A DNA stretch of 47,895 nt from an uncultured Candidatus Saccharibacteria bacterium. Its GTDB lineage: Bacteria; Patescibacteriota; Saccharimonadia; Saccharimonadales; Saccharimonadaceae. The translations under genes and the position numbers were made by a program. The first letter of the stretch is position 1. Every line of letters begins with the position of its first letter. The notes under the pieces are model-generated. The model was given only the letters and a program-made list of their open reading frames with translations, made no database searches and was not told the origin of the DNA. Below, piece after piece: positions 45,554 through 47,895 of this stretch. The stretch covers positions 1 through 47,895 of the forward strand of contig CAQRDK010000007.1 in NCBI GenBank assembly GCA_948868795.1, given 5' to 3'.

Positions 45554-47895
45554 TGGCGGGCGAGACTTTGAGACCGACGGGGAGCACGAACGAAAAATGG
45601 GATATTTTGAGCGGGGATGCGGAGACGCGCGGCGGACGGACGCCGGAGCAACTACAGGCGACGCAGCAAGAGCTGGGAAAGAAGGCGCTAAATGCGACGC
45701 CGAGGCCGGGAGCTGAAGCGGCGGCCGATCCGGAGAAAGCGAAGCGGATTGCGGAGCTGGAGAATCAGATCAAACAGTTTGAGAATAATAAGAGAAACGC
45801 GCAAGAGATGCTGGCGGCGCTGGAGCGGAAGAACCCGAGCGAGAAGAAGGGCGCGAAAAAGCGTGAGCAGAATGAGAATCGGATTCGGAATGCGAAGGCG
45901 GCGATTGCGCGACATGATCAGAAATTGACGGAGTTGCGTGGGGAGCTGGCACATTTGGTGACCGGAGATGGGGCGCCGCAATTTACGGTGATTGAAGGGG
46001 GTGGACAAGGTGGTGATAGTGGCGAGAAGCCGAACTTGACTGTGATTGAGGGCGGGAAGTCTGAGCAGCAGGGTGAGCCGGAAGCGGCGAAGGCGCCGGA
46101 ATATGTCGAACAAGAAGATGGTCAGATGGTGATGGCGGAGTTTGCGCAGCCGGCAGGGGCGGAAGCGGCGACCGAGGCCGGAGAGGCTGAGGCTAGCGAG
46201 TTGGAAGCGGCGATGGACCGGAATGGAAATCCGGCGTATTCGCAGCAGACGATTGCGAATCGGAAAGCGCTGGGGCTGGAGGGGGATCCGGCGGAGGAAG
46301 AGCGGCAGGAAGCGCTCGCGAAGGCGAAGAATGAGGGGAAGCATGAGGGGTATGAGCTGGCGCAGGATGAAATGAAGAATATTCTCCAGGGGCGGACGCC
46401 GCAGGAGGCGATTGATGCGATGGCGAAGGATGCAGCGCAGGTGATCCAGGAGATGAACCAGATGTCGCGGTCGTATTTCTTCGACGAGAAAATGCGGGCG
46501 GCGCATGAACGGCGCGAGGAAGAGGCGCGGAATGATTTGAATTCGCTGTTGCGTCGGATTCAGATGGTTCAGGCGATAATGGGGGAGGCGGCGCCGGTGG
46601 AATTGCCGTCGTTAGTGTCGGATGAAGGACTGCTGAACGGGGAGACTGGCGAGCTGGAGACTGCGGCGAAGGATTATGAAGATAATGAATTCCTGAACGG
46701 GAAAGGTGCGGCGGAAGTCGATACGATGGAGCCGGAAAAGCAGACGGCGGAGGCGGTTTTGCTGTCGCAGGCCGAAGCGGTGGCGAAGGCGCTGGGCGAT
46801 CCGACGATTGTTGAGCGGATGAAGGCGAAGAGTGGCAATGGGTTCGATGAAAGTGTTTATGGTAATGTGATTGAGTTCGGGTCGAAGCAATTTGAGGCAG
46901 AGCAGGCGGCGAAGAAGAGTGGCGAATCGAACGCGGAAGCGGCGGAGCCGACTTTTGAGAGCGCTGAAAAACGCGACGAGGCTGAGAAGCGGGTCGGGAA
47001 TAAGCTGAAGAACCGTGGGAAAAGGCTCTGGAATCAATTGAAAGCTGGCGCATTGGCTGTGGTGCTAACAGTGGGAATGATTTGCGGTTTGACGGGGTGT
47101 AGCCAACAAGAGGCTGAGGCGTTGGTGAATAACGATAATAACGTGAATACTGGCGTGGCGATGGTGGCGGAAACTCCTGGGTTGAATATTCAGCTAGATC
47201 AGGGTGAGGAAGATGCTGGCGCGGAACTGAAGGAATGGGTCAACGGTACGCCGTATGATTACTCTAAGTACTTTGCCAGTAGTGAAAAACACAAGGATGT
47301 AAACTGGGGCTTTGATATTTCGGAAGCTTGTTATGAAAATGAAGATGCGACGCGAGATACTTTGCTAGAGATTTGCCAGATGCAGCCAGAGTGCTTGGCG
47401 GCAACGGTGGCTGAGTATGACTCGATTATTAAGGCTTTAGGCTTGCCGGCAGGGACGACCGGTCAGCAACTGGACGACATTTTCAGTAATAGAGAAGATG
47501 GTGGCGAGTTGGCAAAGAAAGCATATGAATTGCTGGAAGCTGCTTGGAATGATGAAGACACGCAGTTTGAGTTCTACCGAGAATTTAATGATGAATACTC
47601 GTGCTATACGTGGGATATGAATAAGACTTATGGTGATGCGAGCGATGACAATCCAAGCACGATTGTGCTTAGCCAGTCTTGGACGCACCGCTCGGGTGAG
47701 AAACAAGTATTGATTAAGGTGGCGATTAAAGATCAAGATGGAAATATCATTGGCTGGGAGACGAGTGATCATAACTTGCCATGTGGCGGTCAGGTGAACC
47801 CGAAGACGGTTTCGACGCCAACGAAAAAGGTGAATACACCGAATCCTGACCCGACTCCGAATCCTGACCCGACTCCGAACCCAGACCCGACTCCA
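45553..47895 (+). CDS. Large membrane-spanning protein, 3' end outside the window
   Basis: At least 781 codons without a stop; it runs off the end. AAGGAGG precedes the ATG, which overlaps the previous stop. Residues 1-~490 are acidic, Ala/Glu/Lys-rich and partly coiled coil (RIAELENQIKQFENNKRNAQ; LNSLLRRIQMVQAIMG). A single helix follows (~498-515, LKAGALAVVLTVGMICGLTG) and ends in LTGCS, lipobox-like but internal. About 250 residues follow with five cysteines (SEACYENED, LEICQMQPECLAA, EYSCYTWD, NLPCGG). The window ends in NPDPTP repeats, a wall-spanning type of linker. The N-terminal part is cytoplasmic and the C-terminal part outside. The family is unknown; a secretion or surface apparatus part is possible. 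Confidence 0.8.
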   Translation, partial: MAGETLRPTGSTNEKWDILSGDAETRGGRTPEQLQATQQELGKKALNATPRPGAEAAADPEKAKRIAELENQIKQFENNKRNAQEMLAALERKNPSEKKGAKKREQNENRIRNAKAAIARHDQKLTELRGELAHLVTGDGAPQFTVIEGGGQGGDSGEKPNLTVIEGGKSEQQGEPEAAKAPEYVEQEDGQMVMAEFAQPAGAEAATEAGEAEASELEAAMDRNGNPAYSQQTIANRKALGLEGDPAEEERQEALAKAKNEGKHEGYELAQDEMKNILQGRTPQEAIDAMAKDAAQVIQEMNQMSRSYFFDEKMRAAHERREEEARNDLNSLLRRIQMVQAIMGEAAPVELPSLVSDEGLLNGETGELETAAKDYEDNEFLNGKGAAEVDTMEPEKQTAEAVLLSQAEAVAKALGDPTIVERMKAKSGNGFDESVYGNVIEFGSKQFEAEQAAKKSGESNAEAAEPTFESAEKRDEAEKRVGNKLKNRGKRLWNQLKAGALAVVLTVGMICGLTGCSQQEAEALVNNDNNVNTGVAMVAETPGLNIQLDQGEEDAGAELKEWVNGTPYDYSKYFASSEKHKDVNWGFDISEACYENEDATRDTLLEICQMQPECLAATVAEYDSIIKALGLPAGTTGQQLDDIFSNREDGGELAKKAYELLEAAWNDEDTQFEFYREFNDEYSCYTWDMNKTYGDASDDNPSTIVLSQSWTHRSGEKQVLIKVAIKDQDGNIIGWETSDHNLPCGGQVNPKTVSTPTKKVNTPNPDPTPNPDPTPNPDPTP

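Noticed and set aside
47050..47100. Lipoprotein signal (LTGC) in the large protein
   Set aside because: The lipobox-like motif is around residue 513, not N-terminal, and the frame upstream is continuous with an SD-led start. It is treated as a transmembrane helix, although an alternative internal start cannot be fully excluded.
1..47895. UGA read as glycine (Gracilibacteria/Absconditabacteria code)
   Set aside because: No in-frame TGA occurs inside the conserved genes, and map, recJ and nrdR end at TGA where expected.
1..47895. CRISPR array, rRNA or insertion-sequence transposase
   Set aside because: No regularly spaced repeats, no rRNA-like segments and no DDE/HUH transposase were seen. 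The only tandem array is the four-unit coding repeat at 30.1 kb.

Overview
The window reads as chromosome of a small-genome Patescibacteria/CPR bacterium, most likely a Saccharibacteria (TM7) relative. This is an inference from a short IF2, a compact ftsA-ftsZ-nrdR block, a DUF5663-like protein, many unrecognised single-span surface proteins, G-rich GGG/GCG codon use and very tight gene spacing. UGA, UAG and UAA all act as stops, so the code is standard.

1-9.8 kb: accessory island. tRNA-Asn(GUU) at 217-291 is the target of an ~8.5 kb integrated element (about 284-8801). Its large serine recombinase reads into the tRNA. It also carries a gpII/RstA-like replication initiator, a SpoVG-family protein, two small or unknown genes, a leaderless HTH regulator and a type III restriction-modification pair. 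The Res gene is split by one in-frame amber codon. The 9-base tRNA 3' end core recurs at 8793-8801, exactly where the decayed tail of a second, related recombinase begins. This suggests two successive integrations at the same tRNA.

9.8-31 kb: host backbone. It holds a NUDIX hydrolase, infB, a low-complexity membrane protein, tRNA-Arg/Glu/Lys/Val, a methyltransferase divergent from a family 2 glycosyltransferase, an SPFH protein, pyk and pgk. A four-gene secreted/anchored surface-protein locus (21.2-24.9 kb) follows, then def-fmt-priA on the minus strand and a FemAB-like gene with an internal 7-residue repeat. A 25-aa hydrophobic peptide gene lies opposite a short terminated RNA at about 30.6 kb.

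31-39 kb: a winged-helix regulator and recJ, a branched structured RNA-like element, rpsU, adk-map, then ftsA, ftsZ, a NrdR homolog without any zinc-binding cysteine, and a small thioredoxin-like protein.

39-48 kb: ileS behind a T-box leader, a four-helix membrane protein, two genes with long structured leaders or repeat arrays, a DUF5663-like/proline-rich protein and a >781-codon membrane-spanning protein that runs off the window end in NPDPTP repeats.

Two promoter styles coexist. SD-led genes have sigma70-type promoters with exactly 17-base spacers. At least five genes (HTH, pyk, priA, femX-like, ftsA) have a -10 box whose predicted +1 is the A of ATG, which implies leaderless mRNAs.
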